Source: Davidsoniella eucalypti (lineage: Eukaryota; Ascomycota; Sordariomycetes; Microascales; Ceratocystidaceae). Taken from it: 64,000 nucleotides of DNA. The notes below the pieces were generated by a model. It worked only from the letters and a program-made list of their open reading frames with translations. It was not told the origin of the DNA and made no database searches. The stretch lies in contig RMBW01000011.1 in NCBI GenBank assembly GCA_004009845.1, positions 248,001-312,000 of the forward strand, in the 5' to 3' direction. Positions 12,099-24,110 of the stretch are shown here, piece by piece. The position numbers and the translations under genes were made by a program. Numbering within the stretch: the first letter of the stretch is position 1; each line of letters opens with the position of its first letter.

Positions 12099-12403
12099 GT
12101 AGTTCCTTGAATATGTATTACTCAACATTTGTCTTGTCGACATTTCGATAATGATTTCATGGATTAATGTGCTGATATATATTAGAATAGCTCAAACTAT
12201 TATTTGGACAAACCCCCTTGATACTAAAAGTCCCAAGATTCACTGTATATACATAGTATACAGTGATTCATCTCATAAGTGAGCGGTCGTGTCTATCTGG
12301 TCGTGTTCTCGTTTTGTACGTCGTATCTGTTGGCTTTTTTTCTTCTTTTTATTCGTTCTTTTCTTTCTTTTGCTTTATTCTCGGTCAATCGCTAGGTACA
12401 TCG

Positions 12404-13685
12404 TCATAGATCAGGCCGAGTGTTATCCACGATTTGGTTGAAGACTCTCCGCATATCTACACTCTCAACGCCCTGAAGTCCAATCTTCAAGGTGCCAGAG
12501 TCCCAAGTCTGTGGGTTTTGATACTTGGAAATAAGCTCGTCGACGTCCCAATTTGCCCATACAAAACGGCCATGGAGAAACTGGGCTTGAGGAGTTGCTG
12601 CCCAGGCGCAGAAGTCACCAGCAAGATCGACTAGCAAGAAAAAAGGAAAGATAGGTTAGCCCAACTGTGCGAGTTCCAAGGGAGGGATGAAGAGAAGGAA
12701 GAGAAGAAAGGGGAGGCTTACCATCGCTGAAGGGAAGGCTACCAGGGCTCATGTTTGACCTTTGGGATTTCTCTGTATAGACGATACCCGGATGTACACT
12801 CACGATCTGCAGCTTTGCTGGATGGAAGTCCGACGCAATGTTCTGCAGGGCGCTTGCTAAAGCCGACTTTGTCGCAGAGAACAGTCCCCAACTGAGAGAC
12901 TGACTGGCATGGGCCATGAACGACGAGATGTTGATGATGGCTTTGTTGCTCCAGTCAAAGCCAGGCGGGTTTTGTGGTGTCCACGGTGGCGCCCAGTGTT
13001 GCTGTGGCTGAGAGTCGATATAGCCGGGTTGCTGATACTGTGCTTGAGGTATACCATATGCCATATGTGCCGTATCTGACGATTGTGAACGTGTGCTTCC
13101 ACGAGACGCTGAACGCGAGGCGCTGGCTGGGTTGGCATAGGACATGCTAGGCGGCGAAACAGAACCAGGCATGGCAACTCCAGCAGCACGGGCGGCCACT
13201 GTAGCCATCTTGGTACAGTGCTGAACAAACAGCGAGACCATCTTCATGGGGCTGAAGACATTGTGTTGGTACGCGTTGATGAAGTTTGTGATGTTTAGCA
13301 TGGAGCCCTTTGCCTCGTCTGGAGTGGCGCATAGCACCAAGACATCGACTTCAATGGCGCTCTTATAGAAGTTATCCCACATCGACTTGACATCAGAATC
13401 GGACGTGGTGTCGCAAACAATCTCCTCGATAATCGCCGGATACGCGTTCATGTCTTCCGGGATGATATTGGCTAGATGGGCGCCGGCGGCCGACAACTTC
13501 TCTCGGCGGCGGCTCGTCAGAACGACTCGGGCAGCACCGGCAAATGCAAAGGACTTGGCTATGGCGAAGCCAATGCCCTCCGAGGCACCGATAACGAGCA
13601 CGGTGCGGCCAGCATGAGAGTTGATCGGATTCGTAGGCGATATGCGGGGATAGGTGTGCTTGTGTAGCTTAGCGTAGGTCGCCAT
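12404..13685 (-). CDS. SDR-family protein with altered active site
   Basis: Two exons are inferred: 13685-12722 and 12630-12404, with a 91 nt GT-AG intron and a GCTAAC branch point. The product is 396 aa. The short-chain dehydrogenase Rossmann fold is clear: the glycine motif VIGASEGIG at residues 31-39, the basic TSRRREKL at 57-64 (suggesting NADP), VDVLVLCA at 113-120 in place of the usual NNAG, Asn142, Ser254/Ser255, and HPGIVYTE at 298-305. The catalytic YxxxK is FSATK: Phe269 replaces Tyr while Lys273 remains. A Ser/Gln/Pro-rich segment of about 75 residues (170-245) is inserted before the active-site strand, and the protein exceeds the usual 250-300 aa. It may be non-catalytic or have unusual chemistry. 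No pathway genes lie near. The SDR fold is certain, the substrate unknown. Confidence 0.85.
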
Positions 13686-16600
13686 GGCGGATAGGATATA
13701 CAGCAGAAACTGTCGAAAGACTATACTGTATGGACAAGCATAAAGCAGATAGAGGTAGTGAGAGAGGAGGCCTAGTTATAGATGGATGTATTCCCTTCAA
13801 AGACTTGAACCTGGCTATTAAACAAACACGGCTTAGTGTATATATGAAGATACTTGTTGGAAACTCTGGAATAACCCGGATCTAAGGGATCAAATCTCGA
13901 ATAGGCGAAGGAGGACGAAGGAGGGTTGTAAACGCAATAGCCAGCAATAGTATAGTAGCAAGCAACAAAGCACGTATAAAGGCAAAGGTAGTAGTAGCCC
14001 CAGCTCACTCTCCTATGACGACTCCAAGAAGACGGCAGACAGTGGATAATTTTGATTACATTTGTCGGTTGTGGGAGGAGACGGTTGTTTTGCGTGGATA
14101 TATATATGTATGTTTTGATTCTTGGCTTACTTGGAATGGCTTTATTCCAACAACTCCGGCCAGTTATCTCAGAGAAACCTAATGATGATGGCAAATCAAG
14201 ACAAGCGAAGATCCTGTAAGATGTAAGTGAAGCAATGCGTACACAAAAGTTGAGATGTGATCTTAGGCATGTATCTGCGTGTGTTGAAAAGCCTACCAGC
14301 GGAGCTTCTCCTACAATATTTCTGTATAAAGGAGCTTCGCAATTCACAATATAAGTTGCGAGCAACACCCGAATCTACTTCTTGATACTGCTTCAGGTAA
14401 TAGTAGCTGGAAGTCCAGATACCATGGGGCTATGTGTCTCGTACTGCAGATTGCCACCTATGGACAAGAATGGCGAGAAAATAGTGCTACGATACAATTA
14501 CTTGCCCCAGAGACTAAGGTTTTCAGCTTCATTATAAAGCGGTAGCTCGTGGTCCCCAGTACCCTGCCCTAAGATATAAAGTATGCCGTGATATTATATG
14601 ACATGAGGATGTTCTCTAATATTTCTATGAACAATGTGCCTTTTCCTAGCCAACATCCAACAACAAAAACAAAAACAAAAAAACAAAACGAAGAAAATAT
14701 ATACAGACACCCTGGATCGGGGCAGCATATCCCATATTCTTCTCTCCTCTAGACCCTGGGAAAATAAAACATGGCCAGCTTAAGAAAACGGGTTGGCGTG
14801 TCCCAAGATCCAAAGTGGGACCTGCCTCCGGAGATTCGGTGATAACCCGATCAGCAGAGCTGCAGACGAGGACATGCGTGTTAATAAGTCTTAACATGCT
14901 ATACGAAGCCATACCGGCGTTCTCTACGCTATACACAACTCTATATATATATAGTGCACATGCACAACAGCATCTTTATTTCGATAATGCTGCAGACATG
15001 GGTTTCTACTATATAGCATGCAAAACGCTGTTATCACATGCGTTGTCCAAAGACGTGTCTTGCCGCCGGGTTTAGCCTCTCGACGATATAACCCTAGGAT
15101 CCAATCGTAGGGTTACACATGTGAATATCAACCGTTTTATTGAGTTTTCTTTGCGCTGGATCATTATTGGATGTCATGAGTACCTAATTCTGCGACCCGA
15201 AACAGTTGCCGGTTCTTTTCGGCTTCGATAGTACCGTTCTTTTGTTTCTTCAGTTATATTTTTGGGTGTGTTCTTTTTTCTTCATCTTGCTTATTCTCGG
15301 CCTCGACATCGTTGTTAAAGCGTAATAAATCGATTACTGTTATGGTATTTTTCCTGAGATCATCATATCTCAGCTACAGTCTCTTATATACTCAAAAGTC
15401 ACCAGATAAAGCCATAAGAGCTACTACTGCTATATGTCTACAACAGATTCTATTCACTTCCATAATTTGATATAAATCCAAACCTTCCCAAAAAAAAAGT
15501 TACTGGCCCCCTTTACCAATATCTAAAGTCAAGGTCTTAGCCAATATATAACCTTGCAAAGAATTAAGCCCAGTTTTTTTTTGAGCCTCCTGTACAAATA
15601 TGTCTTATGAAATATCCACTGATACTATAATTGTAAGGCTAAGTAAGTATTGTATACCGGCTTTGCCGTCTCTAAGCTCCGGGCATTCTACATGAACGTT
15701 ACAAGATACATACAAAAATGCTACAGCACTAACCAAAAAAAAAATATGAGAATACCATTCTTACTCCTACCTACAAATAGATGAGATATGATGTACGATC
15801 CCGAGGTAAACCAGAAAAAAAAACCGACAAAGATACCAGGACGTACCTTGTACAGTGACACATGAACAATGGCTTATATATCATGGTAGCAGTTGTGTAT
15901 TTTTTCGTAGTACCAAATAAACCAACTAACATATGTAATGTTCCTTGCCCTCCTTCAAATAAAAACGAGATTCAGTCTGGAGAAACAAGACTTTACTCCG
16001 GGCTCAAAAAAGATGCATTTTTTTCCCAGCTATTATTTTGGTTCCCCCCTTTTTAGTATGACAAAGATAACTGGAGCAATGTCCATATTGTTCTATTCAT
16101 ATTCACGCTCATACTTTTTTTCTTCTCTTTCCAGCATAAAAAAAAAACAGTATGTAGATTTTGTTTTTTCTTTCTTGCCTATAAATTGCTTACTTTACGT
16201 CAGAACGAGCTCATCTCCACAAATCCGGTGGGCTCTCCTATTTCCCGTGTCTTCAACTCCTATCGGACTTTATAGAAGCCAATATGATGGATGATGACCC
16301 AAAAAATATAAAAAATAAAAATAAACAAAATCTAACAGGAATAGTGAAGTCTTTGAGCTCTATGAATATTGATTTTTATCACATGACGAGTAGAAAGTAA
16401 TAAACTCGAAGACACGGGAAACACCGACTGTGAAGTTGTCGTCAAAGTCTCACTGTACTTTAGCTCCGAGAATCTGTTTGCTTTCGGCAATTATCTAGTT
16501 TTAGCCTTGCTGAACACTTCCTGTGTAGTTTCTTTTTTTGCTATTTCTTTCGCTGCATATTCTCATGGTTCCTTTCTACCCGAGCTGAGCTAATGCTGTA

Positions 16601-18148
16601 CTTATATAACGTATAACCCTGGGTGTATTCTTACATTAACCCTATACAAATAACTTTTGTCTGCTTATGACTTCCTATTCAGGATCAGCTAGAAGATGAA
16701 ATAGCTGTATTTTCGAATATTGCTGAAAATTTGCCGTATTTAATTTAACCAACTATCTATTATACGACAAAAGACCAACTATCATGGGATCATATTAATC
16801 AACGTCGTATTTATTTCTTTTACAGGAAGGTCATTCGAATAATGAACTACTTGGCATAATTTTTTCTTTCTTTCTAAACACTATTGTTGATTATCGTTGA
16901 AGCGGAGAACGCCGTTACCTCTACAGTCAAATTCTTTTCCCTTATTTTTTTTTCTCCCGGTTCATTGACTATCCGGCTAAGATCTCTATAGGAATACACT
17001 AGTTACGATACCGATTTATGACAACTATCTAGATATCACAATTCACTTATAAGACCGAGAACCATAGAAACTTCGACTTGTTTGTCACAGCATCCACAAT
17101 CTTTCAAGTCCCCAACATATGACATATCAGTAGTAATACCTCATGAACTTCTACCTGAAGAAGAATTCACCATTCAATTAAGCGCACTTGTAACGAAAGC
17201 CTGGCCAAGCATAACGTGTAATGAGGGAAGATCGCTTAAAATCGTGAGCTCAGCTCTCCCACGCAGATATATAACAGTAAAAAGTAAGAGACAATAACGT
17301 CACCACTGGCAAACGTCATATCAAATTAGAGAAATAGATGGAAAGGAACGAACTGGATCGTCGAGCTGTAAGCCTCTATGAATGTGATATTCATTCACTA
17401 TATATCGCTTCATACTTGCCAACTTTGTAGACTAACGATCAACACTAGAGAATTGCTAGAGAATGGGTTCGCCTGGTGCCTTTCTTTTTGTAGTATAATA
17501 CTACAACATCTCAATACTACATGTAATCTTCATTCGACATTATCTTGAAGTGAAATAAGCTTCTCTTACGCTGGCTATTTGATAGTTCCATCAATAGTAC
17601 GATATACTAAACAATCACTTTTATCATCACCACAACCACATATAAACGGATAGGAGACATGATACAACAATAAACTGGAACAATATCAAGTTCAAAATAC
17701 GAAACGACGAGTTATTTTTCGAGAAAGTGAAACCTGATAACAAGAAAGTATGGTGTACGAAAGAAAAGAAAAGGAACAGGGGAATATTGAATAGCTCGAT
17801 AGAAACAGATAGATGGAAGAAAATGAGCGTGACAAGAGATGCAGGATTGTAGAAAGGGGAGAAGGTAGCCGGTAAAATATATGAACCGTCGTACAGATTA
17901 ACCATCAAGACAAGGGGCAGAAGAAATCAGGAAAACAGACCGCGAGAAGGGAAAGAAAATGAAAAAAGAAAATGGGAAGAGAGATGTGTTAACATGGTGC
18001 AAGATATCTTCAGGCAGCAATTTTTTGTTCTTTTGACGGATTTTTTTTTCTTTCAGGACCAGGAACAGTAGTATCTCTTTCCTCAAGACTTCGAATCAAG
18101 CACTATGATACGACCCCAAAGAAAGACAAACACTATTCATCTTCAGCT
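13686..18148. other. 4.5 kb gene-free region
   Basis: No gene is supported between the SDR start and the end of the importin gene. The left part is the SDR promoter and leader side. A 198-codon minus-strand frame (13772-14368) is open but lacks any domain. Three telobox motifs (15089, 15108, 16637) and a TACATGTA at 17518 are present. A 71-codon frame near 17082-17297 reads like protein but starts with TTG and has no joinable exon that I can see. Much of 15.4-17 kb is AT-rich with short homopolymer runs. Confidence 0.5.
15089..15115. repeat. Inverted pair of telobox motifs
   Basis: TAACCCTA at 15089-15096 is followed after 11 bp by its exact reverse complement TAGGGTTA at 15108-15115. The 8-bp perfect arms could form a hairpin or present a paired binding site for a dimeric Myb/telobox protein. 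The sequence is directly visible; the role is inferred. Confidence 0.7.
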
Positions 18149-21100
18149 TTACTGAGGAATAGCACCGCTCTGGGCCTGCTGGGCCTGTTGTTGAGCCAAA
18201 TTAGCTTGATTTATGGCGATCTGCTGTGCCCGGGTGATAATGTTTTGAATTTCACCTTGGTCATCGGCAGGCACTTGAGTAACCAGACTTGAATAGAATT
18301 CTGGCTGCTCAGATTGGAGCTCTGTGGGTAAAAGTGACGTTAGCAACGGCCTTGCCTCTCATCAAGGGCGGGATTTCTTTTCTCAAAGGAGGGGGATGGG
18401 TGGTACATACTATTGATGGTCACAGCAAATAGCTGGTAGGGCTCTAGCTTGTCAAGGGGAGACTCAAGGATAGCACTCTCTTCACCAAGGTCATCCTCAT
18501 CATCATCGTCGTAATTGTCAGCAGCTGAGAACTTTTGCGCCTGTAAGACAAAAAATTGTTAGTGACTGTGTGAAACTGGATTGGTATGTACGATAGATGC
18601 TTACCTGCTCGGTGAGGAAGTCAAGGTAGGCTCCAGTGCCCTCCTTCTCCTCATCATTACCCTCCTCATCCCACGAGGCATCGTTCTCCGGCCAATCTTC
18701 CTCACCGTAATCGAAGCTGCCAGCATCGAAGCGCAGATCGTCTTTTAGAGCTTCTTCGCGGTCTATAGTTGAATAATATGTTAGTATTCAGTTGGGATAA
18801 TGAAAGAACATAATGACATCATATGATGAGAATGACTTACTCTTCTCTGCTTGAGGCAGAGTACGGAAAAGTTCGGTCACACCCTGCAGAAGACGGGGCC
18901 AGCCAGTAGAAACACTGCTAGGAACGTTCTGAGGGCCGATGCTGAGCAGAGCAGTGATGGCAGTAATGCAAAGCTTCTTGTCATGGACACGGGTGAACCA
19001 CGCCATTTGGGTGAACCACATAGTGAAGAAGGTATTGGTCCAGCCACGCTGCTCCAGAATATGAAGGGTGAGCAGAGGGTTGTAGTTAATGGCACCAATA
19101 ACCATTTCCATCAGGTGCACCTGGTAGGTACGAGGGCGGGGGGTGTTGTCGGACAGAACACTCATAGCCATAATAACGAAACCATCCACGCATTCGTTAA
19201 TTTGGTCCCGAAGACACAGCATCATAGATTCAGCCAACTTGCAAGCACAGATGCGATCGACGCCGGTGACCTTAGGGTCGACAAAGAGATCGCTAACCAT
19301 GGAGAACAGAGCCTGGACATACTCGCGCTTGGTGGCTAGGAAAGGAGCACCATACTGGATAAAGTTATCCAGAGCAGGCAGCATGTCCTCTAGGTAGAGC
19401 TCTGCACCAGCCTTGAAGCTAGTGTGCATAAGCTCAAAGGCCTTCCACATGGTAGGAGAAATGGCCTTGGCAGCGAAGGTGCAGCTGTCAATAATCTCGA
19501 AGACCTCGTTGTAAAGATCGAACAGCTTGTTTTCGAGAGTGATCTGGATGACGGGCATCAAAACCGACTCGATGTGGAGTAGAACATCGGGGGTACTCTC
19601 CAGAGTCAGAATCAGAGTACCAATGGTCTGTAGCACACCGAGCGCAGTAATGCTCTTGTCATCGGCAAACTCGAGATAATCATCGTCACCGCCGTTCTTG
19701 TCACTCTTCTCAAGAAGTTCGCGGATAATGCGTAGGTAGGTGTCTCTCAGTTGCTCACTCAGAGCAACAGCGAAGGGGGTGAGCTCAGTAGCAAAGACCT
19801 CGACAAAGTCCTCCATGACGTTGGCGAGAGCGTCAACATCAGCCTCGTTAGCTAGTTTTAGAAGTTGTTGCATGATAGTGGGAATGTTCTTCTGCATGTT
19901 GATACGAATGACATCGTGGCGAATGAGAGGCTGAAGAGCTAGTGCCGCAGTAACTCTAACCGGGAGGTCAGAATCAGCCATGCACTCGAGGATACTTTGG
20001 TAGACGGTGAGGAGGTTGCGCTCTTCCTTGAAGTCGAGAGCCTCAAACTTTTCGATGGTATCACAGGCGCGGGCACGGAGGAAGCCCTGAGAGCTCTTAA
20101 AATCGGGGAAAACATAACGGACGATGAAGTATTCAACCTCGCCGGCGATAGGGCTCTTTTTGCCTAGGATGATGGGAGCTAGGGTTCCGATCATGCGGAG
20201 GGCTCCCTCCTTGGCGATGTGGTTCTTAGCTCCGGCATCAGCTAGCTCGTACTCGTTCACTACAGTGTTAATGAACTTGAGGATCTCGAAGGTTTGCTTC
20301 CGGCGGTGCTTGGTCAAGCTGCTAAGGAAGTTGGTAGCGGCAACATCGGGCGAGGTAGCTTCTTCGAAGTAGTTGAGGGTACGATGGAGGTACTCTTCCG
20401 GCTCATCTTCGAACTTCTCGACATCCTCCTGAGAAAGGCAGAGGGTGGGAAAGACGAAGTGGGTGATGATGTTAGTCATGTGAGGCTTGAGGCAAGCCCA
20501 CATCTCCTTGGGCCGGACAGACTCGTCGAGGAAAACAAGAGTGTATGACAGGCAGGGACGGGACATCCAGGCGGTCTTGGCAACCCATTGCTCGATTTGG
20601 GCTAGGTAAGCCTTAAGAATCTCAGGAGCAATGTTGGTGGTGAAATCCTTGGCGAATTCTTGTTGAGCAGGCTCGCTAGACTTTCCAACAGTCGAGGTGT
20701 TTCCGTGTCTGATGCATAACGAATAGTTGTTAGCATGTTAGAATGTTCATATTAAGAGTCGATATGGATCCTATGGCGTTAAAATGACTGACCTGATGAA
20801 TAGACGGTTGAGGTTGAAGTAAGCCCACTTCTTGGCCTTCCACCAGTGGTTCTTTTCGCGCTCGTATGGTTCGCCCTCCATAGCAGAGGCAGGAGTTTTC
20901 TTAGCAATGGTCTGTAGGAATACACTGCACCAGCCATGGCACTGGTTGGTGTCACGGAGGAATGCAGAAAGCTCGAGCTAGAATCAAGTTAGTCTTTCAT
21001 GTTATATGAGGAGATGGAAATTGTAAGGGCTTCTGTTTTTGTTTTTTTTGGAAACATACCCAAGTAGCGTGCTTGTAGCACTTTAGAGCAAGGTGAAGCA

Positions 21101-22127
21101 TTTCACCGGCCTCATCACTGTCCTGTCCCAAAAGCTCAGTTGTGACGGCGAGGAGACGGGGGAAGCTGGCCTCGATAATCTTGTCGAAGTTGGAACGCGA
21201 TTCACTGTCACTTGACTTGTAACGGTAGGTGCGACATATGGCCAGCAAGCACTCGAGACCAGTGAGCACGGCGCGGGTGTCATTCGTGTTGAGAAGCTGA
21301 AGGGTGAAATCGAGGAATGAAGGCCATCTCTCGGGAAAATCGTAGTGTAGGATACGCTGAAGGATAGGAATTAGCTGAGGGCGTACAAGGCCTTCAGCCG
21401 AGGCCATTAGGGGTAGTAGGCGCTCGCGGAAGATGGCCTTCTCGGCTTCGGGAATGACATAGTCGTCCTTCTCGGGAGACTCGATCACGGCCCAAGCATG
21501 ATTGACACGGTTCTTGGCATAAATGGCAGCTACAGGCGAGAAAAGAAGTAGTGGTTAGTACATTGCATATGATAATAAAGGCTGACAATGTGTGCACGGC
21601 GGAAGCGGGGGTCGGCCCCGGAAGGGCTCGGACGACAGGCCGGGATACGTGGGTTCCATGAAGACGGCTTCTAGGTAGGCGGATAGGTATTGGAATGGGC
21701 ATTTGGCCCAAGCAAGGTGAGTAGGACGGTAGTGATAGTAGCCACATGAAGCGAGGGATGAAGAGGTCCAAACGGTGGGTAACAAAAAGGGACCGAGATA
21801 TACATACTGGATAGGCGGACGTTGACGTCCGGCTCGCCCTGCAGAATGTCGAGCAGGATACCCAGGAAGCCGGGCTGGTCATGGAACTAAAGACGGGAGA
21901 CGCACATGTTAGTTGCTGTTGGTTGGGTAGCCTTTTGTGCTGTAACCACCAGGCACATAGCCACGGCTGGACCATAGCATCACAGCAGTATATGGGTACG
22001 AGAGTGATGACAGCGTATGTGTCAGCTTGATGCTCACCTGTTGTAGCTGGGCTTCGGCCTGTTTTCTGGTATCGGCATCGGGATTCAAAATGGCCCCTAG
22101 AAGGTTGCGAACTTGAGCGCCATCCAT
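18149..22127 (-). CDS. NMD5: Importin-7/8-type karyopherin (Nmd5/Sxm1 family)
   Basis: Eight exons are inferred: 22127-22038, 21886-21808, 21529-21060, 20977-20793, 20708-18841, 18762-18605, 18540-18411 and 18321-18149. All introns are GT-AG and the phases agree. The product is 1050 aa, the usual size for this family. It begins MDGAQVRNLLGAILNPDADT, the first HEAT helix, followed by the importin-beta N-terminal (Ran-binding) region; HYDFPERWPSFLDF in exon 3 and TAWMSRPCLSYTLVFLDE at the exon 5 boundary fit importin-7/Nmd5. Near the C-terminus an acidic loop (NYDDDDEDDLGEE, about residues 959-971) precedes a short Gln/Ala-rich tail. The protein should carry cargo such as TFIIS or ribosomal proteins into the nucleus in a RanGTP-dependent way (family knowledge). 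No unusual residue or frameshift is visible. The choice between Nmd5 and Sxm1 names is not resolvable here, as many filamentous fungi have a single gene. Confidence 0.92.
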
Positions 22128-24110
22128 GGCAGGCAGATGTTGTGAATTTTTATGTTCGGGCTGGAAATGGGGGAGGACTAGGAGAGAAGAAAGAAAACAG
22201 GAAGGCACAAGACAAGAATGTGAGACTCCTAGGTGGACGTTCAGAGGGGGGCGTCGAGGGTTGGTATCTTAGAAGACGTCTGCTATCTAATGGGCCGTCA
22301 AGCTTCACGAGGCGGCGGACCTGGAAGAATCAGGCAAGGAGGAGGAAAATAGGCCGGTCGGTGGGAAATTCGAGGGCCAAAAGATCGAAGCGAGGTTCAA
22401 AAAAGGCGGCGTAGGTGGTAAAATCCTAGGAGGAAGAAAAAAACACAAGATTTTGCTGTTGTCGATTTTTCTTGGTCTGTTTTTTTTTCCGCTCACAACC
22501 TATCCAATATCCAAGATAGCGGGTTCGCTGCAACGTACGGCAGAGCTAGTTGGCTGGTCGAGTAACTCACTAAGCAGAAAAGCAAAACACAAAAAGCAGC
22601 ACGGAAACAGAGGAGCTGGATTAATGGCTGTAGTACGGGCTATAGCACTACCAGTACTATTAGTACGACTAGTGGTGGATGGTAAACAAGCCTGTTGTTA
22701 TGGTTGTTGTCCGTCGAACAGTGCACGGAAAGAAGGACCGCAGTTACCAATACTATCGGTAGCAGGAGCTGTTGTCCTAACGCATAAAGAGCCTGTTTCT
22801 GTTTTTCGAAGGGCTGTAGACTAGATCCTATCGAAGCTGGTGACTTGTTTATCGGCACATTAATTCGAGACGAAAGTGTGATAAGAAGGGCTTTCAGCAC
22901 ACTAATCAACTGTGTCCTCGCAGTCATCAATTGGGCGCTCAATGTTTATTATTTTCGGTTTCCTAATCTACACGTACTTCTGTGTGGCCAGACGGGGGCA
23001 GTTGCCGCAAAGTACCTAATTGTACGTATGCGTACATGTAATATATACAGAAGCAGTCATAACCAGGTCGAGTGTCTAATAACAGGGCAGGATGCCTAAA
23101 GCAGCCTGTGCAGCAGGGAAAAGATCCAGATTAAAATTTTCGCACTTGCCATTCCCAGCGAAGCGGCTTTCCAGCGCACTTGAGTGGTCAGTGCAACGCA
23201 GGCGATGGAATGACTCGCTTTGCCTAGAGATTTTTTTAAAATTCTTATAGTTTATTATCTGAAAATTGGGGATTTTTTTTCTCGTTATCTTGTATAAAAT
23301 TTTCTATTATTTTCTTTTTTCTTCTTTCGCATCCACGCCCATCAGTGATGAATCAGCGACGAACTACTACAATGCCAAAAACCATGGTGAATTCGGAGAG
23401 AAAGATTCTTCCTGCAAAATATGTGTGTACTAGGAACGCTGCATTAATATTGTATTTTCAGTGGACGAGCCAGGCTGCCACTAGCCACATTTTTATTTTG
23501 AAATTGTGCATAGTCTGAGACTCAGAGAGCCTGGATTGGCTGGAGTTGCCCCTGACCTACATCAGCTGAAGAACAGGATCACCGCAATGTCTCGATAATG
23601 CCCCTCCGACTGTTCAGAGTTCCGTAGTGGGTTGTTCACTATTGCTAGCGATGGATGAATTAGAGAGTAAAGTGAAATTAAATTCATCTTTGCAACCCCT
23701 CCGTTCCGCTCCATTCGTTCCCCTCCATCGTGAAAAAACAACAAACACTCCACTTTGACGAAAAGCCCGGATCAGCCAGCCTCAAGCATGCCCCCCTGTC
23801 AGCAATATCGTCATTCACTGTTTATTTTCTTCACTAGTTGATGTTGTTCTCAGTTCTTTTTTAGGCGGGCCCTGTCGTATGAAAATAGTCGGTGTGTAGT
23901 GGGGTTCAACGGCCGGCTAATCACCGTTAGAACTGGCTTTTTGTACGAGTGGGGCAAGTTTCCGCCACCCCGCTAGAGTTGAGTTGTAGTTTTTTTTTTC
24001 TTGATGCATTTTGTTGTTTATGGGCTTCACCGCCTTTGGCCAATTTACAGCCACCGCTCAGCTATTATGCAACCCCTCTTAGCTAGACTACATGCTACAT
24101 GTACTACTCG
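22128..24110. other. 2.0 kb intergenic, importin promoter side
   Basis: No gene is seen. The stretch upstream of the importin start (above 22128) is purine-rich on the plus strand, that is, pyrimidine-rich in the sense of the importin, which fits its leader. TACATGTA palindromes lie at 23033-23040 and 24096-24103, the second only 8 bp after the permease stop codon. The remaining sequence is the 3' flank of the permease gene. Confidence 0.6.

Larger units (their letters stand above)
6901..12403. other. 5.5 kb gene-free region
   Basis: No gene can be supported in this stretch between two minus-strand genes. Open frames are all under 140 codons and none shows a domain, membrane pattern or splice-compatible partner. 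It contains several simple repeats (a TTTTC run near 7380-7400, four GCTTG units at 8066-8085, three 11-bp units at 9207-9239), a TACATGTA palindrome at 11531 and two TAACCCTA boxes at 12072 and 12091. Its start is the promoter side of the two-helix protein gene. It could hide non-coding transcripts. Confidence 0.55.

Noticed and set aside
13801..13860. tRNA-like B-box (GGTTCAAGT) on the minus strand
   Set aside because: The T-arm does not pair and no acceptor or anticodon arms can be drawn.
17082..17297. 71-codon frame with protein-like sequence
   Set aside because: It starts with TTG, has no upstream ATG exon that I could join, and no known domain. It could be an exon of an undetected gene, but there is not enough support.
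18851..19339. 162-codon plus-strand frame opposite the importin gene
   Set aside because: It is a shadow of the well-supported importin exon 5.
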